From NCBI GenBank assembly GCA_028277945.1, contig JANQFH010000008.1:321442-385441 (forward strand): a stretch of DNA of 64,000 nucleotides, in the 5' to 3' direction. Of the stretch, positions 34,133 to 42,359 are shown piece after piece. The stretch comes from Oligoflexia bacterium (GTDB lineage: Bacteria; Bdellovibrionota_G; JANQFH01). Position 1 is the first letter of the stretch. The number at the start of each line of letters is the position of its first letter. A program made the translations under genes and the position numbers. Under the pieces are notes generated by a model that had not been told where the DNA came from, did no database searches, and saw only the letters and a program-made list of their open reading frames with translations.

Positions 34133-34863
34133 GTGGGGCAGGCGAGCGTCCGGTAACCTCTGCACTCATCGAAGGCAAACACCGTCTCATTCCTGCATGT
34201 GACTGCGACAGCGAAAGTTTCCGTAAGCTGCTCAAAGCAACTGGCAAGTTGGCGGGAATAGGTGGCTATAAGGTTGGTTTTCGTCTGGCGCTTGAGTTGG
34301 GGCTTGGCAAATGTGTTGAGATGGTTCGCCGCTCCTCGGACAAACCGGTGATCTACGATCATCAAAAGGCAGCTACAGACATACCCGATACCGGTGATCT
34401 GTTTGCCGAGCTCTGCGCAGGTGCAGGAGTGGATGGTGTGATCCTCTTTCCTCTCACAGGTCCGCAGGTGTTGAAGAAGTGGATTGCGGCGTGTCAGCGA
34501 CAAAGTCTTGGCGTGATTGTTGGTGGACTCATGACTCATCCTGGTTTTCTCGGCTCGGAGGGGGGATTTATCGCTGATGACGCCAGCCATCTTATTTATT
34601 GCATGGCAGCCGATTGCGGTGTGACCGAGTTTGTGGTGCCGGGGACGCGGCCGGAGTTTTCTTGGGGCGTTTATGAGCTGTTAAGTAATCGTGGTATCCA
34701 ACCCAGCTTCTACTCGCCTGGTATTGGTCAGCAAGGGGGGCAGTGGCAGAGTTTTGTCCGTGCTAATGGGCCAGCTTGGCATGCCATTGTTGGCCGTTCT
34801 CTCTACAGAGAAGGGGACATTGCCAACAACGCTACGGCGATTCTTGAGACTCTAGTGGCGTGA
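34129..34863 (+). CDS. pyrF: Orotidine 5'-phosphate decarboxylase (archaeal-type sequence)
   Basis: This is a 244-residue TIM-barrel enzyme that decarboxylates OMP to UMP. The catalytic Asp-Lys-Asp motif is in VIYDHQKAATDIPDTGD, and the phosphate loop is FYSPGIGQQGG. Text such as DHQKAxTDIPDTG is unlike the usual bacterial short form and recalls the archaeal type. Overlap with pyrE (ATGA) supports a two-gene operon. The last 32 bases overlap the convergent lipoprotein gene. Confidence 0.85.
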   Translation: MSGAGERPVTSALIEGKHRLIPACDCDSESFRKLLKATGKLAGIGGYKVGFRLALELGLGKCVEMVRRSSDKPVIYDHQKAATDIPDTGDLFAELCAGAGVDGVILFPLTGPQVLKKWIAACQRQSLGVIVGGLMTHPGFLGSEGGFIADDASHLIYCMAADCGVTEFVVPGTRPEFSWGVYELLSNRGIQPSFYSPGIGQQGGQWQSFVRANGPAWHAIVGRSLYREGDIANNATAILETLVA

Positions 34864-35803
34864 GATAGAACTGGCCGGCAATAGCGATCTCCGCGTCTTC
34901 TTCACTGCTGCAATCAAAGCTGCCTCTAAAAGACCGCTCGCTGTTGTCAGCCTGCAAACGACAGTGTTCAAAAGTCTCCAAGCTACCATTGGGCCACTCC
35001 ATCGCCACTGCGACCTTTTCGCTTGTTGAAGGATCAAACTGCAAACGCAAGTTTAGTGGTATTTCATTATTATTGTCGCGCTCGTAAAGAGCTTCGGCAT
35101 AAACCTCTTGAGTTGTGCCGCTGTTTCTTAGAGTAAGCTCGTCATCGATAAAAAGAGCAGTTTGCTGCTGCTCTTCATCTTTAAAGACAACAAACAGACC
35201 GTTGACATTTGCCGTTGCTTTTTCAGCTTTGACTGGAATGAGAATCTCTGCATACTGTTTGCTCTCTTCACCCTTCTTTGCTGTAACGCCAATGGTAATC
35301 TGCGCTTCGAGGGGGCTTCCAGGGTCCTTTGCTGTGGAACCACGCGCATAGAGGTGGGCCGTGCTCTCAGCTCCTTCAATAGGTAAGTCCAATTCACCAT
35401 GAAAGCAGAAGTGAATCCTATCTTTACTATCGGGTTCAGAGATTGAGCCGGAGAACTGTTGTGTCTGCTCCCCAATGGTGAGGGTAGCGGTAAGCTTACT
35501 CTCTTGGTGGTCGATCTCCAGTGTTGGTTTCAGGGTCGTGGTCTCCTCCCAGGCAAGCGTATCTTGTACAATATTCTCTCGCCGTGGGTAGGGGAACCAG
35601 ACTGGCTTTTTTTGCGTTAGTTGGTAGCTGCCAGAAAAACTGTCTTCTTGTTGATAGTCACCCTCAACACAGAGGGCGCTTAACTTGGTGGCCACGTGTT
35701 CAGCACCGACTCCAGCAAAGTTTGTCTCAACCGTGTCCTTTTCATTGCAGGCTACCAATAAGAGCAGGCAGATAGGCAGTCCGATGATGCTTGATCGGTT
35801 CAT
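34832..35803 (-). CDS. Hypothetical lipoprotein
   Basis: This is a protein of about 323 residues beginning with a lipobox signal (MNRSSIIGLPICLLLLVAC). The mature part is beta-rich and acidic. No domain is recognised. It overlaps pyrF in a convergent arrangement. Four further cysteines (LCVEGD, HFCFHGE, HCRLQA and FDCSSEE) may form disulfides. Confidence 0.6.
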   Translation of the reverse strand: MNRSSIIGLPICLLLLVACNEKDTVETNFAGVGAEHVATKLSALCVEGDYQQEDSFSGSYQLTQKKPVWFPYPRRENIVQDTLAWEETTTLKPTLEIDHQESKLTATLTIGEQTQQFSGSISEPDSKDRIHFCFHGELDLPIEGAESTAHLYARGSTAKDPGSPLEAQITIGVTAKKGEESKQYAEILIPVKAEKATANVNGLFVVFKDEEQQQTALFIDDELTLRNSGTTQEVYAEALYERDNNNEIPLNLRLQFDPSTSEKVAVAMEWPNGSLETFEHCRLQADNSERSFRGSFDCSSEEDAEIAIAGQFYLTPLESQESP

Positions 35804-35868
35804 GGCTGCTGGTAATAACACAACGCACCATCAACGTCAAGCCACAAATTTAAAATATTTAGTGATTA

Positions 35869-36309
35869 CTAGAAGTTATCGCTATGCCGAGACTCTTCGA
35901 TGTACTCTTCAATGCGCTTGAGGTCTTTGCGATCAATGTGATCGAAGTGGATGCCGACGCCAACCGGCAGCAAGGCATTGCCACGAGAGGCCGCCGGGCT
36001 TACCCAGACCACGGATCCGGTGGCATGAACCGGCTCTTGCCCAGCAGGTAGACGAAACTCTATCTGCAGCGGCATGTCCCGCGGCGGAGGTTTACGGGTC
36101 TTCACGTAGAGACCGCCTTTGCTGATGTTCATGATCTTACTGGAGACAAAGACATCGACGTCGCGGCAGTCTACCTGCACCTTGAGTGGCGCGCGGACGG
36201 CTTTACGACGATCTCGGGCAACGGTTTTGCTACTCTTGGATGACGTTTTTGTCTGCATTTTCTTAGCCTTAGTTACTGTTTTTTGAACGGTTTTGCGCTT
36301 TGATGCCAT
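35869..36309 (-). CDS. PilZ-domain protein with basic N-terminal extension
   Basis: This is a protein of about 146 residues. The first 40 are a Lys/Thr/Ser-rich tail (MASKRKTVQKTVTKAKKMQT). The PilZ domain follows with DRRKAVRAPLKVQVD and NISKGGLYVKTRKPPP, so c-di-GMP binding is likely. The domain resembles the variant common in Myxococcota. The start is uncertain: 36309, 36324 or 36336. It is divergent from the protease/HprK-like gene 79 bases away. Confidence 0.78.
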   Translation of the reverse strand: MASKRKTVQKTVTKAKKMQTKTSSKSSKTVARDRRKAVRAPLKVQVDCRDVDVFVSSKIMNISKGGLYVKTRKPPPRDMPLQIEFRLPAGQEPVHATGSVVWVSPAASRGNALLPVGVGIHFDHIDRKDLKRIEEYIEESRHSDNF

Positions 36310-36388
36310 TTCCTCTAATCTCATGTGCAGTGGCATTCTAGTGGGTTTGGGCAAAAAGGGTAGTAAAAAACGCCCTTATTAGACAGAG

Positions 36389-37669
36389 GTGGATATCGTT
36401 AACAACCACACGCAATACGAACCCTCTGCAGCCATCCTGCTCAAGACCGCCATGCGTGAGGGTAGACCGTGCTGGCTGAGGGTGGCGACAAACAGCATGG
36501 CACCGCTGCTCAAAATAGGCGATTTTGTCCAGGTGCAGCCCTTGGCTGGCAATCCACCAAAACCGGGAGAGATTCTCGCCTATCAGCGCGATGGGCAGAC
36601 GGTCGTGCACCGTTTGCTAGCCCACTATCCCGGTTGGTTGCTTACAAAAGGTGACCGCAGCGCCTGTGCCGATCCACCAGTGTCACCGGAGGGGGTTATC
36701 GGCAAGGTCGTATGGGTAAAACGGCGTGACACCTTGAAGCCTGTGGCTGTGACACCAACTCTACCACAGCGTCTGCGCAGCCGCGCGGATAGATGGCGCG
36801 CCCAGTTGGGTTCGGCGCCACACTCCTATCGCTGGCGTCGCAAGCTCTCCATCTCTCTGCGGCTCTGTGATCTACCGATCATGCTGCTGCTGCCAACAGA
36901 GCTACGCTCTCTAGACTTCTTAGAAGCCTGTCAACCATGGCGCGAGGAGGGCAGTCCCTTTAACCCGTGGATCGTCGAGGTAAGCCGCCAGCCTCTGTTC
37001 ATGGCACCACGGATGGATGGTTCACCAGCCACAGCAGCTCACTATCAACTAGAGATTCAGGCAGATGCGCGGCAGTTACGTATGCAGGGCAAGCAGTTTG
37101 CAGCTTACATCCAATGGCGTCGCAAGATGGGGCGGTTGCTTTTAGGTAGGCGCGACCATTCTGGTTCGATGCAAAATGCTCTACGCGTGCTCTTGGCCTA
37201 TCTGCTTAGTGAGAGCAACGGCATGTTGCTGCACGCCAGTGGTGTGGTCGTCAACGGTGAGGCGTATGTTTTTTTTGGTCGCAGTGGTAGTGGTAAGTCA
37301 ACCGTGGCTGCGCTCTCTAAATCTCTGGGATATCAAGTTCTCAGCGACGATCTCATCGCCCTGCGCAAACTGCCGAACGGTTACTTTGTCTACGGTCTGC
37401 CCTTTAAGGGTAGCCACCCAGAGGCAGTGGTTTCGCCAGGTCGCTATCCGCTTGCGGGTATCTTTCATCTGCAAAAGAGCGATGAGGTTACCCTGAGTCC
37501 GCTGCAACCTGGCAGGGCCGTAGGCCAACTGCTAAGCTGTCTGCCCTTTTTTCATCAAGATTCGCATGCTATGACTAGGATGCTGCCCTTAGTCAGTGAT
37601 TTGATTCTAGGTTGCGGTGGCTACGAGCTCAGTTTTCGTGCCGACGCCAGTTTTTGGGAGCTCTTATGA
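36389..37669 (+). CDS. Fusion of S24/S26 (SipW-like) peptidase domain and HprK-like P-loop domain
   Basis: This is a 426-residue two-domain protein. Residues about 25-110 resemble the signal-peptidase/S24 fold: ATNSMAPLLKIGDFVQV with Ser 36, PKPGEILAYQRDGQTVVHRL with His 74 where many have Lys, and WLLTKGDRS. This is the Ser-His form seen in SipW-type enzymes. From about 270 an HPr-kinase-like module appears: GMLLHASGVVV, Walker A GRSGSGKST at 297-305 and QVLSDDLIAL. No transmembrane helix is evident. GTG at 36389 is assumed; ATG at 36452 is the alternative. It overlaps the kinase gene by 4 bases, so the two should act together. The function is unknown. Confidence 0.7.
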   Translation: MDIVNNHTQYEPSAAILLKTAMREGRPCWLRVATNSMAPLLKIGDFVQVQPLAGNPPKPGEILAYQRDGQTVVHRLLAHYPGWLLTKGDRSACADPPVSPEGVIGKVVWVKRRDTLKPVAVTPTLPQRLRSRADRWRAQLGSAPHSYRWRRKLSISLRLCDLPIMLLLPTELRSLDFLEACQPWREEGSPFNPWIVEVSRQPLFMAPRMDGSPATAAHYQLEIQADARQLRMQGKQFAAYIQWRRKMGRLLLGRRDHSGSMQNALRVLLAYLLSESNGMLLHASGVVVNGEAYVFFGRSGSGKSTVAALSKSLGYQVLSDDLIALRKLPNGYFVYGLPFKGSHPEAVVSPGRYPLAGIFHLQKSDEVTLSPLQPGRAVGQLLSCLPFFHQDSHAMTRMLPLVSDLILGCGGYELSFRADASFWELL

Positions 37670-39009
37670 GTGCTCGAGCTAAATCAATAAAGTCGCACTC
37701 CCTAAGGCGGGGTCAACGCTTTGGTAAGTATGTGTTGCGCAAAAAGCTTGGTCAGGGAGCTTTTAGTGCGGTGTGGAGGGCAGAGGACACGGTAGAGGGC
37801 GTTGCCGTAGCGCTGAAGATACCGCGTGCAGATCTATTGACCCCAGACATGTTGCGCGAGTTTCAAGAGGAGGCGCGGGTTGTTGCCACACTCGATCACC
37901 CAAATATCCTTAAGATCAAGAATGCCGACTACGTGGATGGCCAGTTTTTCATTGCCTACGATGTGGGTAAGAAGTCGCTCTTTCAAGATATGCGGCGGGT
38001 TTTGCCACTAAAACGCGCACTGCACATTGTTCACGAAGTACTCAAAGCACTTGCTTATGCACACTCCAAAGGTGTGGTGCACCGCGATCTAAAACCAGAA
38101 AACATTATTCTTTTTGATCACGATCAAGTGCGACTGGCTGACTTTGGCATCTCCAAGCTAGCAACGAAAACCATCATGACGGAAAACCCCATGGGCACCC
38201 TGGGCTACATGGCACCGGAGCAAGCTTATGGAAAAGCGCGCTACAGCTCAGACACCTTTTCCGTCGGCATTCTCTTATATGAACTACTCACCGGCCATCT
38301 TCCCGACTGGCCTTTTGAGTGGCCCTTCAAACAGCATGAACGCCTCCTGCGACGGGGTGGTCCTCTGATCACTAACTGGGTGCGCAAGGCCACCAGCTTT
38401 AAGCAACGTGGACGTTATCAAGACGCCACCGAGATGCTGCAAGATCTGCAACGTATTGAGAGGCGACTGGGAAAGTTGGAGCATCAGCGCAAGAGTAAAC
38501 GGCTACAACGGCGTAAAAAACCGCTGCTGGCAAAAACAGCTGATGCAGATCGCAGCCAGAGCTTTAGCAAAAAGTTTGGCAAGCTACTGGAGTTAGACTT
38601 TCTCTGTAGCCGTTGCAAACGCCCGATCGCAGAGAGCATGATCTGCTGTCCCTGGTGTGGTTACGACAAAAACGACTTTAGTCGTTATAGCCGTTTTCCC
38701 TACACCTGTGGAGATTGCAATCGCGGTGTACATGGCGACTGGGCTTTTTGTCCCTGGTGCTACACCGACAAGTTTACCTTGGTCGAAGAGAAGCCCTCAA
38801 AAGATAGACGCTACACCGGACGTTGTGCCAACCCACGCTGCGGCGGCAAGCTCATGCCCTTTATGCACTACTGTCCTTGGTGTCACCGCAAGCGGCGCAA
38901 ACCATGGCGTCTTGCACGTCTGTCGCAAGGCTGTCCCAGGTGCCACTGGTCGGTCAGCCGTAGCCACTGGAACTACTGCCCCTGGTGCGGCCACTGGCCT
39001 TTGGTGTGA
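37666..39009 (+). CDS. Ser/Thr protein kinase with four C-terminal zinc ribbons
   Basis: This is a 447-residue protein. A complete Hanks-type kinase spans residues about 20-265: Gly loop LGQGAFSAVW, ATP lysine in ALKIP (K51), HRDLKPEN at 139-146, DFG at 159-161 and APE at 183-185. After a basic linker come four zinc-ribbon modules, each with a CxxC or Cx4C pair followed by CPWC: 314-331, 348-365, 387-406 and 423-441. No transmembrane helix is seen, unlike most PknB proteins. It is coupled to the protease/HprK gene. The FHA-GGDEF protein elsewhere could be a reader of its phosphorylation, which is inference. Confidence 0.88.
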   Translation: MSARAKSIKSHSLRRGQRFGKYVLRKKLGQGAFSAVWRAEDTVEGVAVALKIPRADLLTPDMLREFQEEARVVATLDHPNILKIKNADYVDGQFFIAYDVGKKSLFQDMRRVLPLKRALHIVHEVLKALAYAHSKGVVHRDLKPENIILFDHDQVRLADFGISKLATKTIMTENPMGTLGYMAPEQAYGKARYSSDTFSVGILLYELLTGHLPDWPFEWPFKQHERLLRRGGPLITNWVRKATSFKQRGRYQDATEMLQDLQRIERRLGKLEHQRKSKRLQRRKKPLLAKTADADRSQSFSKKFGKLLELDFLCSRCKRPIAESMICCPWCGYDKNDFSRYSRFPYTCGDCNRGVHGDWAFCPWCYTDKFTLVEEKPSKDRRYTGRCANPRCGGKLMPFMHYCPWCHRKRRKPWRLARLSQGCPRCHWSVSRSHWNYCPWCGHWPLV

Positions 39010-39090
39010 CAGGCCTAATTTCCTATAAATTGGCTCTAGAAAAGAAAGAGCATCTTAGATGCGGAATTTCATCTAATTTACGCAATATAG

Positions 39091-39119
39091 TTGCGAAAAT
39101 TACGCCTCTCGTGTATACG
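39091..39119 (+). promoter_or_regulatory. Promoter of the DUF4143 gene
   Basis: TTGCGA at 39091-39096 and TATACG at 39114-39119 are separated by 17 bases. The ATG lies 6 bases after the -10 box, so transcription should start at or next to the start codon, giving a leaderless message. No ribosome site precedes this ATG, which fits. Confidence 0.5.
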
Positions 39120-39125
39120 TAGAAG

Positions 39126-40265
39126 ATGCACATCCCGCGAATTTTACCGATTAAGAAGGAGCTAGAACGCAAGAGCCTACTTCTGCTCGGCCCTAGGCAG
39201 ACTGGGAAAAGCACCCTGATTCGACATCAAGTTCGTGCCGATCATGTCTACAATCTATTGCACGCCGATGTATTCCAGCGGTTGTCAGCCCGGCCGTCCT
39301 TGATTCGGGAGAGCCTTACGCCAAAGACAAAACTCTTTGTGATCGATGAAATTCAAAAACTCCCTAGTCTAATGGACGAGGTTCATAGCATGATCGAAGA
39401 GCACCGCATTCGCTTTCTTTTAACAGGGAGTAGTGCCCGAAAAATAAAACGAAGCCATACCTCATTGTTAGGGGGACGGGCTGCAATAAGACGCCTCTTT
39501 CCATTCGTTTTTCCAGAACTCAATGATTTCAACCTAACTCGAGTGCTCCACTTTGGCTCAATTCCATCGATTTATCTCTCTCGTCATCCTTGGCAGGATC
39601 TAAAGGATTATGTCGGGACCTATTTAAAGGAAGAGATTCTCGCTGAAGCGTTAACCCGGAAGATCGAGAGTTTTTCGCGATTTCTGGTGACCGCGGCTGT
39701 ATCCAACACACGAATCTTGAATTTTGAAGAGATTGGCAGAGATGCTCAGGTCCCCTCTCGAACGGTCCGAGAGTATTTCAAGCTTCTGGAAGATACGCTA
39801 ATGGGTTCTCTTCTGGAGCCCTTTCGAAAAGGGAAGAGCCGCAAAACCGTAGCGAAAGCAAAATTTTACTTCTTTGATATCGGTGTGGCCAACGCACTGA
39901 CAGATCAAAAAGAATTCTCTGAACATTCTGATGTCTTTGGAAGAGCGTTTGAACATTTGATTTTCAATGAATTGAATGCGTTTCGACATTACTACGATAA
40001 ATCTTTCCCCCTTACCTTTTGGCAGAACTACTCCAGACAGGAAGTCGATTTCATCCTCGGAGATTCCATCGCCATCGAAGTCAAATCGACGCAGCTCGCT
40101 CACGAAAAGCACCTGAAGGGTCTAAGAGCAATTGCCGATACGATGAAGCTAAAACGAGCGATTCTCGTGACGCGCGATCCACAAAAACGGAAAGTTGGCA
40201 ACGTCCAGATTATCCCGTGGCACATGTTTCTTGAAGATCTTTGGGCAGGTCGAATGGTTCCATAA
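39126..40265 (+). CDS. AAA ATPase with DUF4143 domain
   Basis: This is a 379-residue protein. The N-terminal AAA part has Walker A GPRQTGKST near residue 25, Walker B LFVIDEIQKLP and the sensor LLTGSSARKI. The C-terminal DUF4143 part ends with the nuclease-like WQNYSRQEVDFILGDSIAIE and VKSTQLAHEKHLKGLRA, which resemble the PD-(D/E)xK arrangement. Such ATPases are common in genomes as stand-alone accessory genes of unknown function. It appears inserted at the kinase gene end, because a partial copy of that end follows it. Confidence 0.85.
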   Translation: MHIPRILPIKKELERKSLLLLGPRQTGKSTLIRHQVRADHVYNLLHADVFQRLSARPSLIRESLTPKTKLFVIDEIQKLPSLMDEVHSMIEEHRIRFLLTGSSARKIKRSHTSLLGGRAAIRRLFPFVFPELNDFNLTRVLHFGSIPSIYLSRHPWQDLKDYVGTYLKEEILAEALTRKIESFSRFLVTAAVSNTRILNFEEIGRDAQVPSRTVREYFKLLEDTLMGSLLEPFRKGKSRKTVAKAKFYFFDIGVANALTDQKEFSEHSDVFGRAFEHLIFNELNAFRHYYDKSFPLTFWQNYSRQEVDFILGDSIAIEVKSTQLAHEKHLKGLRAIADTMKLKRAILVTRDPQKRKVGNVQIIPWHMFLEDLWAGRMVP

Positions 40266-40309
40266 GTGCCACTGGTCGGTCAGCCGCAGCCACTGGCCTT
40301 TGGTTTGAT
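40266..40309 (+). repeat. Partial duplicate of the kinase gene 3' end, after the DUF4143 gene
   Basis: The first 31 bases (40266-40296) match 38940-38970 of the kinase gene with one change. The rest continues as the last bases of that gene (CCTTTGG, then a stop-like TTTGA). About 30 bases between two CCACTGG copies are missing here. The two copies therefore flank the DUF4143 gene as direct repeats, as if that gene entered with target duplication or by recombination. Confidence 0.7.
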
Positions 40310-40353
40310 GAGCACCATGGCAGAAAAGAGGTTTGTAATATGAGGTAGTTATA

Positions 40354-40373
40354 TGATAGTATTTTTACTATCA
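40354..40373 (+). promoter_or_regulatory. Perfect 8-bp palindromic operator
   Basis: TGATAGTA at 40354-40361 mirrors TACTATCA at 40366-40373 around TTTT. The small frame below starts 5 bases later. The site fits autoregulation by the XRE-type protein encoded at 40506. Confidence 0.5.
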
Positions 40374-40378
40374 AAAAT

Positions 40379-40495
40379 ATGGTGCATGTGTTAGGTGATG
40401 CGAAGGATTGTTCAGTCTTTCACAAAAAGAGCCAAGCGTTTTTAGTGAAGGACAAGGAAGTCATCCGTAAGCGTATTCGGAGGATTAAGCTATGA
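40379..40495 (+). CDS. Possible 38-residue protein, toxin remnant or partner
   Basis: A frame opens with ATG right after the palindrome and reads MVHVLGDAKDCSVFHKKSQA, ending in a very basic KRIRRIKL. It lies where the toxin of a HigBA-like pair would be, but it is far too short for one, and no family is recognised. It ends 10 bases before the XRE gene. It may be a truncated toxin or a chance frame. Confidence 0.3.
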   Translation: MVHVLGDAKDCSVFHKKSQAFLVKDKEVIRKRIRRIKL

Positions 40496-40505
40496 GAAAA
40501 AACAG

Positions 40506-40784
40506 GTGACTCTCAAACCCCAGACTCTTAAAGGGGTGGCTGAAGAATGGGGTATTGACTATCAAACCTTTCAGATCAAGGTGAAGCTTATCAATACGAT
40601 TGAAGCCTACTGCAAAGAGCACAAGATTAGTCAACGGCAGTTGGCTCGGCTTGTGCCAGGGCTCAGCCAAGACCGAGTTTCTAAAATCTTCTCAGGCCAA
40701 GTCGGCCATATGACCATTGATAAACTAGTAGCTATTCTCTCTGCACTTAAAATAAAAGTTATGGTTTCAGCCAAAGCAGCTTAG
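40506..40784 (+). CDS. XRE-family HTH protein, antitoxin-like
   Basis: This is a 92-residue protein with the HTH near residues 30-65 (AYCKEHKISQRQLARLVPGL, SQDRVSKIFSGQVGHM), of the HTH_37 kind found in HigA-like antitoxins. GTG at 40506 is used because it is the only early start in frame. A stronger ribosome site (GGAGG) serves an out-of-frame ATG at 40492 that reads only five codons. Confidence 0.65.
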   Translation: MTLKPQTLKGVAEEWGIDYQTFQIKVKLINTIEAYCKEHKISQRQLARLVPGLSQDRVSKIFSGQVGHMTIDKLVAILSALKIKVMVSAKAA

Positions 40785-41024
40785 TCGGTCAGTCGTGGCA
40801 TGCAGCCATAGAGGAGACTCGAACTGGGATCCTCGCTCTTATGAACGATCAGCGTAAGACAGCGGAAGTTGTTGTTTTGGTCTGCGGAAGAGGTTGTGAA
40901 GGAGTTTACCAGACGCCTCGGCCTGCACGAGAATCCTGAAGAGGAGCCATAGGCGTCCCGCGGTGGGTTGGACGCATCTGCCAGTCTTGACCGCTAAGCC
41001 TATTTCTATAGAGTGAACGCTAAT

Positions 41025-42359
41025 ATGGCTGAGCGTAGACGAGAGCGGCTCTTAATTATGGGGGCTGCGGGCAGAGACTTTCATAACTTTAACGTGCTGC
41101 TACGCGACGATGCGAACTACGAGGTTGTCGCTTTTACCGCCGCGCAGATTCCCGACATTGAAGGGAGGCGCTACCCCAAGGAATTTTCAGGCTCCCTCTA
41201 TCCCGAGGGTATTCCCATCTTTGCCGAGACTGAACTAACACGCCTTATCCGCGAAGAACAAATCGATAAAGTCATCTTCTCCTATAGCGACGTCTCGCAT
41301 AGCTATGTCATGCAGCGTGGAGCAGAGGTGTTAGCCGCAGGTGCCCACTTCTCAACTGTGGCTGCAGAAAAGACCATGCTCAAGTCAAAGCGGCCGGTTG
41401 TCAGTGTTTGTGCTGTGCGCACCGGTTGTGGCAAGAGCCAAACCACGCGCAAGGCGCGCAAAATCCTGCATGCCGCTGGCAAAAAAACCGTGGTGGTGCG
41501 TCACCCCATGCCTTACGGAGATCTTGTGCGCCAAAAGCTGCAGCGCTTTGCCACGCTGGAGGACCTGGACAAACACAACTGCACTATTGAAGAGCGCGAA
41601 GAGTACGAGCATCACATTGTTGGCGGCAGTGTGGTTTATGCGGGTGTCGATTACGCGGCGATTTTGCAGCAAGTGGAAGAGGAAGCGGACATTATCTTGT
41701 GGGATGGAGGCAACAACGACACACCTTTCTTTAAGTCGTCTCTGGAGATCGTCGTCGTCGATCCGCACCGTGTCGGTCATGAGCTCTCCTACTTTCCCGG
41801 TATGGTCAACTTTCTCAGGGCCAATGTTCTTGTGATGAACAAACTCGACAGTGCTGACGGTGCAGATGTGGCCCAACTTGAGAAAAACATCCAACAGTAC
41901 AATCCTGGTGCGACACTGATCAAGGCCAACAGCGAAATTAAAGTAGACCATCCGGAACTCATCAGCGGCAAGAGAGTATTGGTGGTGGAAGATGGCCCAA
42001 CGCTGACCCACGGCGAGATGAAGTTCGGTGCTGGTGTGGTGGCAGCCAAACGCCATAATGCCGCAGAGATTATTGACCCGCGACCCTACACCACCGGTAA
42101 AATCCATGAAACCTTTGAGACCTATCCTGAGATCGGCACGCTGCTGCCGGCCATGGGATACTCCAAAGAACAGCTCGACGATTTGCAAACAACTATCAAC
42201 AACACCCCTTGTGATGCGGTGATCATTGCCACGCCGATTGATCTCAGTCGCAATATGGAGATAAACAAGCCCACAACACGTGTCTACTACTCGTTGGATG
42301 AAGTTGGCACGCCTAATCTAGAGAGTGTGCTACAGGAGTTTCTTGCGAGGTTGTCTTGA
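41025..42359 (+). CDS. Cyclic 2,3-diphosphoglycerate synthetase-like P-loop protein
   Basis: This is a 444-residue protein. ERLLIMGAAGRDFHNFNVLL opens a Rossmann-like N-domain. A P-loop, VRTGCGKSQTTRKARKIL, lies near residue 135. DIILWDGGNNDTPF and NVLVMNKLDSADGADV follow. It resembles cyclic 2,3-diphosphoglycerate synthetases of thermophilic archaea, a name widely carried by bacterial relatives whose function is unproven. Direct coupling to OTC and carbamate kinase (TTGA overlap) points to a role in carbamoyl phosphate or ornithine metabolism. Confidence 0.75.
   Translation: MAERRRERLLIMGAAGRDFHNFNVLLRDDANYEVVAFTAAQIPDIEGRRYPKEFSGSLYPEGIPIFAETELTRLIREEQIDKVIFSYSDVSHSYVMQRGAEVLAAGAHFSTVAAEKTMLKSKRPVVSVCAVRTGCGKSQTTRKARKILHAAGKKTVVVRHPMPYGDLVRQKLQRFATLEDLDKHNCTIEEREEYEHHIVGGSVVYAGVDYAAILQQVEEEADIILWDGGNNDTPFFKSSLEIVVVDPHRVGHELSYFPGMVNFLRANVLVMNKLDSADGADVAQLEKNIQQYNPGATLIKANSEIKVDHPELISGKRVLVVEDGPTLTHGEMKFGAGVVAAKRHNAAEIIDPRPYTTGKIHETFETYPEIGTLLPAMGYSKEQLDDLQTTINNTPCDAVIIATPIDLSRNMEINKPTTRVYYSLDEVGTPNLESVLQEFLARLS

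Noticed and set aside
40800..40860. Stretch resembling the 3' half of a methionine-type tRNA on the minus strand (TCATAAG loop, GTTCGAGTC)
   Set aside because: The T stem does not pair beyond two bases and no 5' half is found, so it is at most a decayed relic.
41385..42188. 267-codon leftward frame opposite the cDPG-synthetase-like gene
   Set aside because: The rightward gene has clear motifs and tight operon overlaps. The leftward frame shows no motif and is explained by codon bias.
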